Source: a bacterium (lineage in GTDB: Bacteria > SZUA-182 > DTGQ01). Taken from it: a stretch of DNA of 12,704 nt. Location: positions 1-12,704 of the forward strand of contig JAILZY010000095.1 of the NCBI GenBank assembly GCA_023512255.1, given 5' to 3'. This document shows positions 1 to 6,896 of the stretch, piece by piece. How positions within the stretch are numbered: the stretch's first letter is position 1; every line of letters begins with the position of its first letter. The notes beneath the pieces were generated by a model. It worked only from the letters and a program-made list of their open reading frames with translations. It was not told the origin of the DNA and did no database searches. The position numbers and the translations under genes are program-made.

Positions 1-4
1 TACT

Positions 5-77
5 ATTATCTTTTACCTCAATACCCTTACCCTGCGGCTTATCTCCTCCTCCTAATTTAAACATGGGGAACATCTGG
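5..77 (-). repeat. Terminal repeat, left copy (inverted partner at right end)
   Basis: This stretch matches the reverse complement of 12631-12704 with about seven differences in 73-74 positions, one of them a single-base indel. Both copies begin inside the window at CCAGATGTTCCCC (read outward) and run off the window edges, so the complete element is longer than what is visible. Homology stops sharply after the shared CTGG. Read on the minus strand, this copy is open from an ATG at 73 to the edge and could encode MFPMFKLGGGDK and onward. The right copy has an extra A that breaks this frame, and no ribosome binding site precedes either ATG, so a coding role is doubtful. It is probably one end of a dispersed repeat family or mobile element. 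Confidence 0.75.
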
Positions 78-87
78 TGTTATGCTG

Positions 88-116
88 TTGTAATAGAGAA
101 AATATTGTGCTATCAT
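88..116 (+). promoter_or_regulatory. Putative sigma70-type promoter for ftsH
   Basis: TTGTAA at 88-93 and TATCAT at 111-116 are separated by exactly 17 nt. They match the -35 and -10 consensus at 4/6 and 5/6 positions. This predicts a transcript start near 123 and an untranslated leader of about 100 nt, which is very AT-rich and repeats TAGATATTTG. The region is AT-rich throughout, so chance matches are likely. Confidence 0.4.
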
Positions 117-222
117 TAACACGGCCTAATTTTTATTATTAATAGCCTGTTATTTATTATTATCGGTAGATATTTGATCATCGTTAGATAATCATTAGAT
201 ATTTGCTCGTGGAGGCAAGATT

Positions 223-2109
223 TTGAATAATTCATTTTATAAAAATTTAGCCTTATGGCTGGTCATGGGACTGGTCCTGATCCTACTCTTCAATCTCTTT
301 AATGCTCCAAGATCGCAGGTTAAAAAAGTCATTTTCAGCGATTTCCTGGAGGAAGTCCAAAAGGGGAATGTAGCTGAAGTGACCATCAAAGGGAATGATA
401 TTCAGGGGACCTATCAGGATAATACCCGATTCAAAACCTTCTCCCCGAATGATCCAGACCTGATAAAGATTCTCCGGAGCAAGAATATTCGGATTGAAGC
501 CAAGCCTGTGGATGAGAACTCCTGGTTCACTAATCTCTTTATCTCCTGGTTCCCCCTGATTCTGATCATTGCTATTTGGATCTACCTTATGCGGCAGATG
601 CAGGGAGGCGGGGCCAAAGCGCTTTCCTTTGGCAAGAGCAAAGCCAAGATGCTCTCCAACCCGAAGCAGAAGGTTACCTTCGAGAACGTGGCTGGCATTG
701 ATGAGGCCAAGGACGAGTTGCAGGAAATCATCGAATTTTTGCGTGATCCGCAGAAGTTTCAAAAACTTGGGGGAAAAATCCCCAAGGGAGTGCTGCTCAT
801 GGGACCTCCGGGGACTGGAAAGACCCTTCTGGCCAGAGCCATTGCTGGAGAAGCGAATGTGCCTTTCTTCAGCATCAGCGGCTCTGATTTTGTGGAAATG
901 TTCGTTGGGGTCGGTGCCTCACGGGTGCGTGATTTGTTTGAGCAGGGGAAAAAGAATGCTCCTTGCATCATTTTCGTCGATGAGATTGATGCCGTAGGTC
1001 GCCACCGCGGGGCTGGTCTTGGTGGTGGGCATGATGAACGTGAGCAGACCCTCAATCAGCTCCTAGTCGAGCTTGATGGTTTCGAATCAAATGAAGGGGT
1101 CATTATTGTGGCCGCCACCAATAGACCCGATGTCCTTGATCCGGCTCTCCTGCGGCCCGGCAGGTTTGACCGTCAGGTAGTGGTCTCCCGCCCGGATATC
1201 AAGGGACGGGAGGGTATTTTGAAGGTCCATGTCAAAAATGTGCCTCTGGCTGATGATGTTGATCTGAAGGTCTTATCTCGTGGTACACCCGGCTTTTCTG
1301 GGGCTGATCTGGCTAACCTGGTCAACGAGGCTGCTCTTTTGGCTGCCAGAAAAGGTAAGGACAAAGTGAGCATGGAAGATTTTGAGGCTGCCAAGGACAA
1401 AGTCATGATGGGTAAGGAGCGAAAGAGCCTAATTATCAGCGATGAGGAAAGGAGAATCACCGCCTACCATGAATCCGGTCATGCTCTGGTGGCCATGATG
1501 CTGCCCGGAACAGACCCAATTCATAAGGTAACTATCATCCCGCGTGGTCGGGCCATGGGATTGACTCAGCAGTTGCCTATTGATGAAAAGCACAATTACT
1601 CGAAGGATTACCTGCTGAAAAACATCGCCATCCTGCTGGGCGGAAGGGCGGCTGAAGAGGTTGTCCTCAACAGCCTGAGCACAGGATCTGGCAATGATAT
1701 CGAGCGAGCTACGGAGCTGGCCAGAAAGATGGTTTGCGAGTGGGGAATGAGCGAAAAACTAGGGCCCCTCTCTTTTGGCAAGAAGGAAGAGCAAATCTTT
1801 CTCGGTCGGGAATTTGCTCAGCATCGGGATTACAGTGAGGATACCGCCATCTTGATCGATCAGGAAATCAAGAGAATTGTGAACGAAAATTATAACCTGG
1901 CTAAGACGATTCTGACCACCCATCTGGATCGGCTAAATACCTTAGCTATGGCCCTCCTGGAGCGGGAAGTTCTGGATGGGGCGGAAATCGAGGCTCTGGT
2001 CAAAGGAGAGCCCTTGGCATCGGTCAAGAAAGATGCTCCGGCGGCTAATCGGGAGCCCTTGCCGGTTGAGGCGGCGACAGCAACAGCAGCAGCCGCGGCT
2101 CAAAAATGA
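223..2109 (+). CDS. ftsH: ATP-dependent zinc metalloprotease FtsH
   Basis: FtsH is the inner-membrane AAA+ protease that extracts and degrades membrane proteins and unstable regulators as a hexamer. The 628-residue length is normal. Visible features are a first membrane segment (about 9-26), a periplasmic domain, and a second segment (about 105-123). The AAA+ module has Walker A GPPGTGKT (194-201), pore loop FVGVG (227-231), Walker B IIFVDEID (249-256) and arginine fingers in RPGRFDR (R314, R317). The protease site HESGH (416-420) has the third zinc ligand D492. The start is TTG, supported by GGAGG at 211-215 seven nt upstream and by the usual [13 protein letters not shown]-terminus. The tail (about 600-628) is Ala/Thr-rich and probably disordered. 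folP follows on the same strand after a long 646-nt gap. Confidence 0.98.
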   Translation: MNNSFYKNLALWLVMGLVLILLFNLFNAPRSQVKKVIFSDFLEEVQKGNVAEVTIKGNDIQGTYQDNTRFKTFSPNDPDLIKILRSKNIRIEAKPVDENSWFTNLFISWFPLILIIAIWIYLMRQMQGGGAKALSFGKSKAKMLSNPKQKVTFENVAGIDEAKDELQEIIEFLRDPQKFQKLGGKIPKGVLLMGPPGTGKTLLARAIAGEANVPFFSISGSDFVEMFVGVGASRVRDLFEQGKKNAPCIIFVDEIDAVGRHRGAGLGGGHDEREQTLNQLLVELDGFESNEGVIIVAATNRPDVLDPALLRPGRFDRQVVVSRPDIKGREGILKVHVKNVPLADDVDLKVLSRGTPGFSGADLANLVNEAALLAARKGKDKVSMEDFEAAKDKVMMGKERKSLIISDEERRITAYHESGHALVAMMLPGTDPIHKVTIIPRGRAMGLTQQLPIDEKHNYSKDYLLKNIAILLGGRAAEEVVLNSLSTGSGNDIERATELARKMVCEWGMSEKLGPLSFGKKEEQIFLGREFAQHRDYSEDTAILIDQEIKRIVNENYNLAKTILTTHLDRLNTLAMALLEREVLDGAEIEALVKGEPLASVKKDAPAANREPLPVEAATATAAAAAQK

Positions 2110-2224
2110 GTGGGACCTGCTTGTGCTTGTGAAGGGTCTTCCCCACTGGTGTGCAGTTCATATCCGCCCCTTGACTTTCCTCCCCTTGCCCTGAAAGAGC
2201 TCTTCTTACCTTAATACTCATACT

Positions 2225-2253
2225 TTTTGGCAATATTTTGGCAATATTTTGCA
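2225..2253. repeat. 11-nt tandem repeat
   Basis: TTTTGGCAATA occurs twice in exact tandem (2225-2235, 2236-2246), followed by a partial third unit. It is noncoding and lies about 115 nt after the ftsH stop codon. Confidence 0.8.
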
Positions 2254-2309
2254 CTTTTGGCCGCCTCCCTGCATAAGCAGTAATCAAGAAGGCTTGATAT
2301 TGCTGGATT

Positions 2310-2540
2310 CTAAGTGGTTCTTTCGCTAACAAAGCTGCAATTTTGGCGACCACAGGTGGCCGTCCCTGTGATTGATTGGGTAATTGGATCTGCTCTCGCA
2401 CTTGGCGAGGAAACCACTAAGTGGTCTTTTCGTTAACAAAGTGCGCAATTTAGGCAGACCCAAGGGCGCCCCTACAATTGATTGGGTAATTGATATCTAC
2501 TGCGCACTTGTGTTACGCACTTAGCGAAGGAAGCACTAAG
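2310..2540. repeat. Two imperfect ~107-nt direct repeats plus a partial third
   Basis: Copy 1 (about 2310-2416) and copy 2 (about 2417-2535) both open with CTAAGTGGT, then share TTTCGNTAACAAAG, CAATTT, a GC-rich palindrome-like core, ATTGATTGGGTAATTG and CGCACTTG. Copy 2 has about 12 extra bases near its end. A third copy is only begun at 2536 (CTAAG, TTTTCGCT). The core of copy 2 (CAAGGGCGCCCCTACAATTG) resembles palindromic intergenic repeats common in many bacterial genomes; that likeness is from memory. No open frame spans both copies. This occupies most of the gene-free ftsH-folP interval and could be MITE/REP-like. Confidence 0.8.
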
Positions 2541-2578
2541 TTTTCGCTCAGAATGTGGCAGTGGAAAGTTTCGATATT

Positions 2579-2668
2579 CGCTCTTATTTATTAGCTACCA
2601 TTGAGAGACATAACCCTAATAAGAGCTAAGCCCCTTCGGGGGTTTATGGTGTCTGATATATAAGAGCG
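2579..2668 (+). ncRNA. Candidate three-way-junction structured RNA upstream of folP
   Basis: Three helices can form at once. P1 is CGCTCTTAT (2579-2587) with ATAAGAGCG (2660-2668), 9 bp. P2 is TTATTAG (2588-2594) with CTAATAA (2616-2622), 7 bp, directly stacked on P1. P3 is TAAGCCCC (2627-2634) with GGGGTTTA (2639-2646), 8 bp including one G-U pair, closed by a UUCG tetraloop. The P2 loop contains ACCA (2597-2600) and AGAC (2606-2609), each complementary to part of TGGTGTCT (2647-2654) in the junction, so a tertiary contact is possible. CTCTTA of P1 could alternatively pair with TAAGAG at 2620-2625, which would give a switch. It lies about 90 nt before folP. It matches no riboswitch class I can recall, including THF and ZTP. 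It may be a folP leader element, a small RNA, or partly a terminator. Confidence 0.4.
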
Positions 2669-2755
2669 TCGATATTTCAAGCAGTTGATAAAAAGTAACA
2701 ATAATATAATAATTTTATGAGTAATTGAGTAATTGGGAGGGAAAAACCATCACCT

Positions 2756-3622
2756 ATGGAAAAGAGAAAAGAATACTCTCTCCTCCTCCATGATCGGACC
2801 ATTCGGCTCGGAGCTCGAACCTGCATCATGGGTATTCTGAATGTTACCCCTGATTCTTTTTCCGATGGGGGAAAATTCCTAGACCCTGACATGGCTATTC
2901 GCCGAGCCTGTCAGATGGTTGAGGAAGGTGCTGATATCATTGACCTTGGCGCGGAATCCACCCGGCCTGGCTCTCTGCCCATATCGGCTGAGGAGGAAAT
3001 AAGGCGGCTTGCGCCGATCGTCTCTTGCCTTCGAAAGGAGATTAAAATTCCCCTGTCCATTGATACTTACAAGGCGGCGGTGGCTCAAGCCATGCTCGAT
3101 GAGGGGGCTCATCTGATTAACGATATCAGCGGCCTGCGCTTCGATCCTCAAATGGCTGAAACTGTAGCTAGGTTTAAGGCCGCAGTGGTCCTGATGCACA
3201 TTCAGGGAACGCCCCGCGATATGCAGCAAAACCCGCACTATCAGCATCTGATCCCTGAAATTACTGATTATCTCCGCGGCAGCATTGACCTGGCCCTTCG
3301 TGCCGGCATACTACCTGAGCAGATTATCGTAGACCCAGGGCTTGGCTTTGGGAAAACCCTTTCCCATAACCTTGAGATTATTCGACGGCTTGATGAGTTT
3401 AGGTGTCTGGATAAACCTATTCTGATTGGCCCATCCCGCAAATCCTTTATCGGCAAGGTCTTGGACCTTCCGGTAGACGAGCGGCTTGAGGGAACCGCAG
3501 CTGCTGTGGCCGCCGCCATTATGATGGGCGCCCATCTGGTCCGAGTCCATGACGTCAAGGCTATGGTCAGAGTGGCCAGGATAATGGACGCGATCCTTGA
3601 TCCGCAGCAGGTCGCAGGCTAA
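2756..3622 (+). CDS. folP: Dihydropteroate synthase FolP
   Basis: FolP joins 6-hydroxymethyl-dihydropterin diphosphate to p-aminobenzoate to make dihydropteroate in cytosolic folate synthesis, and is the sulfonamide target. The 288 residues are typical for a TIM-barrel DHPS. Family motifs are all present: NVTPDSFSDGG (29-39), GAESTRPG (65-72), SID (101-103), ND (122-123), DPGLGFGK (193-200), GPSRKSF (225-231) and RVHDV (263-267). ATG is preceded by GGGAGGG at 2735-2741, a rather long 14-nt spacing, and there is no better in-frame start. The last codons (QQVAG, stop) lie inside the first unit of the degenerate tandem repeat that fills the following gap, so the C-terminal few residues seem repeat-derived. 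ftsH-folP adjacency is a known conserved pairing. Confidence 0.97.
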   Translation: MEKRKEYSLLLHDRTIRLGARTCIMGILNVTPDSFSDGGKFLDPDMAIRRACQMVEEGADIIDLGAESTRPGSLPISAEEEIRRLAPIVSCLRKEIKIPLSIDTYKAAVAQAMLDEGAHLINDISGLRFDPQMAETVARFKAAVVLMHIQGTPRDMQQNPHYQHLIPEITDYLRGSIDLALRAGILPEQIIVDPGLGFGKTLSHNLEIIRRLDEFRCLDKPILIGPSRKSFIGKVLDLPVDERLEGTAAAVAAAIMMGAHLVRVHDVKAMVRVARIMDAILDPQQVAG

Positions 3623-3810
3623 AGCCTAGAGCAAGGTTGCGGGTAAAGTTCAGGGGGAAGGTACGGGCAAAGAGCTTAGTAGGCTATGGTGTAGGGCTAA
3701 AGCTTAGGGCGAAGGGGTAGGCTAAAGTAAAGCCAGCAAGCAGGTTGCAGGCTGAAAGCTCAGCAGGGTATGCAGGGGGAGGTTGCAGGCTGTGAAAAGC
3801 TCCTGGGTGG
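3604..3810. repeat. Degenerate ~28-nt G-rich tandem repeat between folP and pdxJ
   Basis: About seven imperfect units resemble GGTTGCAGGCTAAAGCTCAG followed by a G-run. The clearest are at 3608-3635 (GTCGCAGGCTAAAGCC), 3633-3660 (GTTGCGGGTAAAGTTCAG), 3692-3720 (GGGCTAAAGCTTAGGGC), 3741-3768 (GGTTGCAGGCTGAAAGCTCA) and 3781-3810 (GGTTGCAGGCTGTGAAAAGC). The first unit includes the folP stop codon. The sequence is strongly purine-rich on the plus strand. An open frame through the last units joins pdxJ but looks spurious. The interval of about 315 nt holds no other gene. Confidence 0.75.
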
Positions 3811-3937
3811 AAAAGTGTATGGTAAGGGGAGAGGGGAGGTTTGGCTGGCCACGAGAGAGTTCTTTTCTCAGACGACAAATTTTTTCCTGTTAAGAGAGCA
3901 AAAAAGAAAAATAAGCAGAATGAAGGAGAAACAGTGC

Positions 3938-4654
3938 ATGACCAGATTAGGAGTTAATATCGACCATGTAGCCAATATCCGTGAGGCAAGAAAAACGATC
4001 CAGCCTGACCCGATTGCCGCGGCCGTGATCGTGGAGCTGGCCGGTGCAGATGGTATTACCGTTCATCTTCGGCAGGATCGGCGGCATATCCAGGATCGGG
4101 ACCTTAGGCTACTGCGGGAAATCGTCCAGACTCGGCTCAACCTTGAGATGTGCGCTGAGCCCGAGATGATCGATATTGCCTTGGCTGTCAAGCCTGATAT
4201 GGTTACCCTGGTGCCGGAGAAACCAAACGAAGTAACTACTGAGGGGGGGTTAGATATTGATCGACAGAAAGACATTTTGGCTCAGCGGGTTAAAACCCTT
4301 CAGGAAGCAGGTATTCCGGTTAGTATATTCATTGATCCTGACCTGACACAGGTAAAACTGGCCCGCAAGATCGAGGCTAACTATGTTGAGCTCCATACCG
4401 GCCTTTATGCCGCAGCCAAGGCCCCAGCCCATCAGCAAGAGGAGCTTGAGCGTATCCGGCAGGCAGCCAAGCTGGCCAGGAAGCTGAACCTGGGAGTCAA
4501 TGCTGGCCATGATCTGACCTACCGGAATGTTGTCCCTATTGTAGCTATCGAGGAGATCGAAGAGCTCAATATCGGACACAACATCGTGGCTCGGGCTGTT
4601 TTTGTTGGTCTGGAGCAGGCAGTCAGGGAGATGCTCGCCCTGATCCGACGATAG
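3938..4654 (+). CDS. pdxJ: Pyridoxine 5'-phosphate synthase PdxJ
   Basis: PdxJ condenses 3-amino-2-oxopropyl phosphate with 1-deoxyxylulose 5-phosphate to form pyridoxine 5'-phosphate, the last ring-forming step of the DXP-dependent vitamin B6 pathway. The 238 residues fit the family. N-terminal [11 protein letters not shown] is diagnostic. Catalytic residues corresponding to E. coli His45, Glu72 and His193 are seen as H43 ([10 protein letters not shown]), E70 (LNLEM) and H191 (NAGHDL). The phosphate-loop region [14 protein letters not shown] (211-224) is intact. The start is chosen at ATG 3938 because AAGGAG at 3923-3928 lies nine nt upstream and the family N-terminus begins here. The frame is open back to 3770, but that extension is repeat-encoded. 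The usual neighbour acpS is not seen downstream. Confidence 0.97.
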   Translation: MTRLGVNIDHVANIREARKTIQPDPIAAAVIVELAGADGITVHLRQDRRHIQDRDLRLLREIVQTRLNLEMCAEPEMIDIALAVKPDMVTLVPEKPNEVTTEGGLDIDRQKDILAQRVKTLQEAGIPVSIFIDPDLTQVKLARKIEANYVELHTGLYAAAKAPAHQQEELERIRQAAKLARKLNLGVNAGHDLTYRNVVPIVAIEEIEELNIGHNIVARAVFVGLEQAVREMLALIRR

Positions 4655-4764
4655 CTCACGACGATAGCTCAAAGAAGGGGGACGTCAGGGAGTGAGCGCA
4701 CGAGGCAAGACAAGAGGGCTTAAGATGGGCGGGGCTCAGGGCTGAAGATTGGCGCATCTTTATG

Positions 4765-4800
4765 TGTCTATTATTATATCTATTATTCTGTCTATTATTC
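4765..4800. repeat. 12-nt tandem repeat, three units
   Basis: Three consecutive 12-mers (4765-4776, 4777-4788, 4789-4800) follow the pattern T(G/A)TCTATTATT(A/C). The stop codon of the minus-strand TPR remnant lies inside the last unit. The preceding stretch, 4655-4764, is G-rich with no recognised gene. Confidence 0.85.
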
Positions 4801-5067
4801 TGTGTTTTCAATCTCTAAAATTTTAGCAAAACTGACCAAACGCTCCACCAATTGTTTGGTTGGTGGCTGCCCTAATAATGTTGTTAAAAATCGGAGTACA
4901 GTGGTAAGGACTATCTTGACATTATTAGCAAAAGCAGCTGGATATCTCTCAAAGTAAGGCCAGTAAATATCTAATGCTTCTTCTGCTGAGGCTAGAGCCT
5001 TCTTATGCTGGCCCAATTCGCTCTGAAAAGCGCTCAGGTTGTTTAGGCTCATGGCTAGGTAAGGTCA
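4795..5067 (-). pseudogene. Remnant of a tetratricopeptide-repeat protein (C-terminal fragment)
   Basis: Read on the minus strand, the frame is open from just after a TGA near 5070 and gives YLAMSLNNLSAF, QSELGQHKKALASAEEALDI, then YWPYFERYPAAFANN and a short tail. LAMSLNNLS followed by LGQ-(R/H)-EALAS-EEA is the signature of the large TPR families in which each unit of about 40 residues repeats that phrase. YWP-FERYPAAF is typical of their last unit. Only one unit survives and an in-frame stop lies immediately upstream. The ATG at 5052 would give 85 residues but has no convincing ribosome binding site. It is most likely the truncated end of a once longer gene. A small expressed protein is possible but less likely. 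Confidence 0.5.
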
Positions 5068-5205
5068 AACATCAAGATAAGATTTTGAGGCACTGGGATT
5101 GATGGACATATTCTTCTTTTTTGATAATAATCCATCACCTTGTCAATAACATTGGTGTGTTTGGGGGAGAGGGTATCGCCGCCTGAGATAGTGCCAAAGT
5201 CTTGT

Positions 5206-5263
5206 CCGGCCCTCTCGCTGGAGATGTCTGGCCCTCTCACTGGAGAGAGAAGAGGGCCAGATA
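5206..5263. repeat. Short direct repeat with an 11-bp hairpin
   Basis: CCGGCCCTCTCGCTGGAGA at about 5206-5224 is echoed by CTGGCCCTCTCACTGGAGA at 5228-5246. CTGGCCCTCT (5228-5237) also pairs with AGAGGGCCAG (5251-5260), with flanking T-A pairs. A smaller hairpin, GCCTA/TAGGC, sits at 5290-5302. Both lie downstream of the minus-strand NHL gene where a terminator is expected, but neither is followed by a run of T, so termination is only a possibility. Confidence 0.5.
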
Positions 5264-5323
5264 GCTTGTGTTTATGAGGTATTATTAGAGCCTAAACTAG
5301 GCGTACAGAATAGAAAGAAATGG

Positions 5324-6889
5324 TTACATCTGGTCAAAAATTTTAACTCGATTACTGCCTGAATCTATAATCAGAAGCCTTTTATTAGAATCCTGGACTA
5401 TTGCCTGGGGTGTGTCCAGGGCAGCTTCTCTGGAGGATGGATCGCCGATTTTTTGTATGAATTCGCCCTCGGTATTGAATTTGTAAATCGCACCTTTCCC
5501 TTGATCCACAATATACAGAAAACCATCGGAATCGAAATAGAGGCGAGCTGGTTTGGTTATGGGGAATTCTTTTTGCTGGAAGACTACATCAAGGGTTTTC
5601 AGGAATCTTCCGTTGGTGTCGATCTTGTGCAGCACAAAGCCTTTGCGGGTTTGATCTAGGACATATAGATACCCAAAGCCGGTCGGGTCATAGGCAATCC
5701 GTGAGGGAGCCATAAAGCATTCCCGGCAGGAGCCGTAGCTTCCGAATTCCTTCAAAAATTTCCCTTCACGGTCAAATTTCTGTATTCGGCTGTTTCCTGA
5801 ATCGACTACATACAGACTCTCATTATCGCCGATAGCAATGTCGGTTGGGGTTTGAAATTTCCCTTCGCCAGAGCCTAGGGCGCCGAAAACCGTAAACGTG
5901 GGCTGGCTGGAAGATTTATCCTGACTGATCTTTTGAATACGATTATTATTCGTATCAACCACATAGATATTATCATACTTGTCGATAGCAATGGCTGAGG
6001 GAGAATCGAATTCACCGGGGTTTGTGCCACGCTTTCCCCACTCACAGATAAATTCACCATCCTTGCTGAATTTCTGAATGAGGTTATTCCCCTGATCTAC
6101 GATGTAGATATTGTCACGGCTATCTACAGCTATAGCTACTGGGTGATCGAAAGAGCCTCTTCCTAGGCCAGAGCTGCCAAAGGATGATTCATAACTGTAG
6201 TGATGATACCCCAGCCTTTTTTTCGTCCCCCCTGTCTCAGGAGACGAGGGCTGAGGAGAAGAAGAATCCTTTTTTAGCGGCCAAGCCGAATCTGGCGGAG
6301 AAGAAGGTGAAGACAAGGCCCCTTTTTCACCAGGTGCAGGTTCTGCAGGTGCGGTCGGAGGCGGCATGGGGCTGCTTTCTTTTGGCGGCAAGGGCTCGCT
6401 CTCATTGCTAGCAGCAGGCGAAGCCGGCGGGGTTTTCTCAGCCGGCGGGGTTTTTTCATTGCTGGCAGCAGGCGAAGCCGGCGGGGTTTTTTCAGCAGCG
6501 GCAGGCAGAGCCTCTTTTTCGGCACCAGCGGCAGCCGCAGAGTCTTTTTCAGGAGGCGGGTTAAGCTGCTGCTGCTCATCAGGTACGGCTGCGGGGGCGG
6601 CTGGAGCTGAAGGCGCTGCTTGGGCTGCGGACGCAAGGTTTTTCTCATTAGCAGCTTTCGCCCCCGCCTGCGGCCTGGCGGCTTTCGCCGCGAGCTTGAT
6701 GCTCACCGTCTGCCCTCCTCCATGATCAGATGCCGCCTGCTGGGGCTTAGCGGCTTTTTGAGCGTTAACCAGAAAAGGCAGCAAACAGATGATACAGAAA
6801 ATCCCTAGGCAGAATTTTATCCGTTGAGGCCTATTTTTGAATGTTTTTAATATTATGATTTTGAATCTTTTAGATAGAACCCTACTCAT
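5324..6889 (-). CDS. NHL-repeat beta-propeller protein with Pro/Ala-rich linker
   Basis: This is a 521-residue exported or membrane-anchored protein of unknown function. An N-terminal hydrophobic segment (about 24-43, ending PFLVNA-Q) is a signal peptide or anchor. Residues about 45-220 are a low-complexity Ala/Pro/Glu/Ser linker containing the repeated hexamer EKTPPA. From about 236 to the end there are six NHL-type blades with the recurring pattern I/LY-(I/V)VD-x-x-N-x-x-IQKF (about 260, 307, 359, 408, 458 and 505). Six blades suit a closed propeller, a fold used for protein or ligand binding outside the cytoplasm. The chosen ATG lies 7 nt after the upstream gene's stop. A TTG at 6913 inside that gene is an alternative start. 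It is probably translationally coupled to the lipoprotein gene. Confidence 0.85.
   Translation of the reverse strand: MSRVLSKRFKIIILKTFKNRPQRIKFCLGIFCIICLLPFLVNAQKAAKPQQAASDHGGGQTVSIKLAAKAARPQAGAKAANEKNLASAAQAAPSAPAAPAAVPDEQQQLNPPPEKDSAAAAGAEKEALPAAAEKTPPASPAASNEKTPPAEKTPPASPAASNESEPLPPKESSPMPPPTAPAEPAPGEKGALSSPSSPPDSAWPLKKDSSSPQPSSPETGGTKKRLGYHHYSYESSFGSSGLGRGSFDHPVAIAVDSRDNIYIVDQGNNLIQKFSKDGEFICEWGKRGTNPGEFDSPSAIAIDKYDNIYVVDTNNNRIQKISQDKSSSQPTFTVFGALGSGEGKFQTPTDIAIGDNESLYVVDSGNSRIQKFDREGKFLKEFGSYGSCRECFMAPSRIAYDPTGFGYLYVLDQTRKGFVLHKIDTNGRFLKTLDVVFQQKEFPITKPARLYFDSDGFLYIVDQGKGAIYKFNTEGEFIQKIGDPSSREAALDTPQAIVQDSNKRLLIIDSGSNRVKIFDQM
6403..6496 (-). repeat. 54-nt tandem repeat inside the NHL-protein linker
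   Basis: The sequence starting at 6403 recurs at 6457, a 54-nt period that encodes 18 residues: EKTPPASPAASN followed by EKTPPA, then EKTPPASPAASN again (about residues 133-162). The copies are nearly identical at the DNA level, which suggests recent in-frame slippage and a linker of variable length. Confidence 0.85.
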
Positions 6890-6896
6890 GGTAGTA

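Noticed and set aside
2045-2401. Minus-strand frame of 118 codons overlapping the ftsH end
   Set aside because: It covers the ftsH 3' end antisense and the direct repeat; the frame is not preserved in the second repeat copy and the product resembles nothing.
2579-2680. Hammerhead ribozyme, or THF/ZTP riboswitch
   Set aside because: CTGAT occurs near the 3' junction, but the full CUGAUGA and GAAA cores are missing, and the conserved THF or ZTP sequences cannot be found.
3770-3937. N-terminal extension of PdxJ by 56 residues
   Set aside because: The extension is encoded by the degenerate tandem repeat and has no family similarity. A good ribosome binding site and the conserved PdxJ N-terminus sit at 3938.
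5055-5240. Minus-strand frame of 61 codons upstream of the TPR remnant
   Set aside because: It contains the hairpin and direct repeat, is in a different frame from the TPR fragment, shows no TPR features and has no ribosome binding site. It is possibly eroded sequence, but not supportable as a gene.
6366-6725. Plus-strand frame of 119 codons opposite the NHL gene linker
   Set aside because: Low-complexity Gly/Ala antisense of a Pro/Ala-rich coding region; such shadow frames are expected there.
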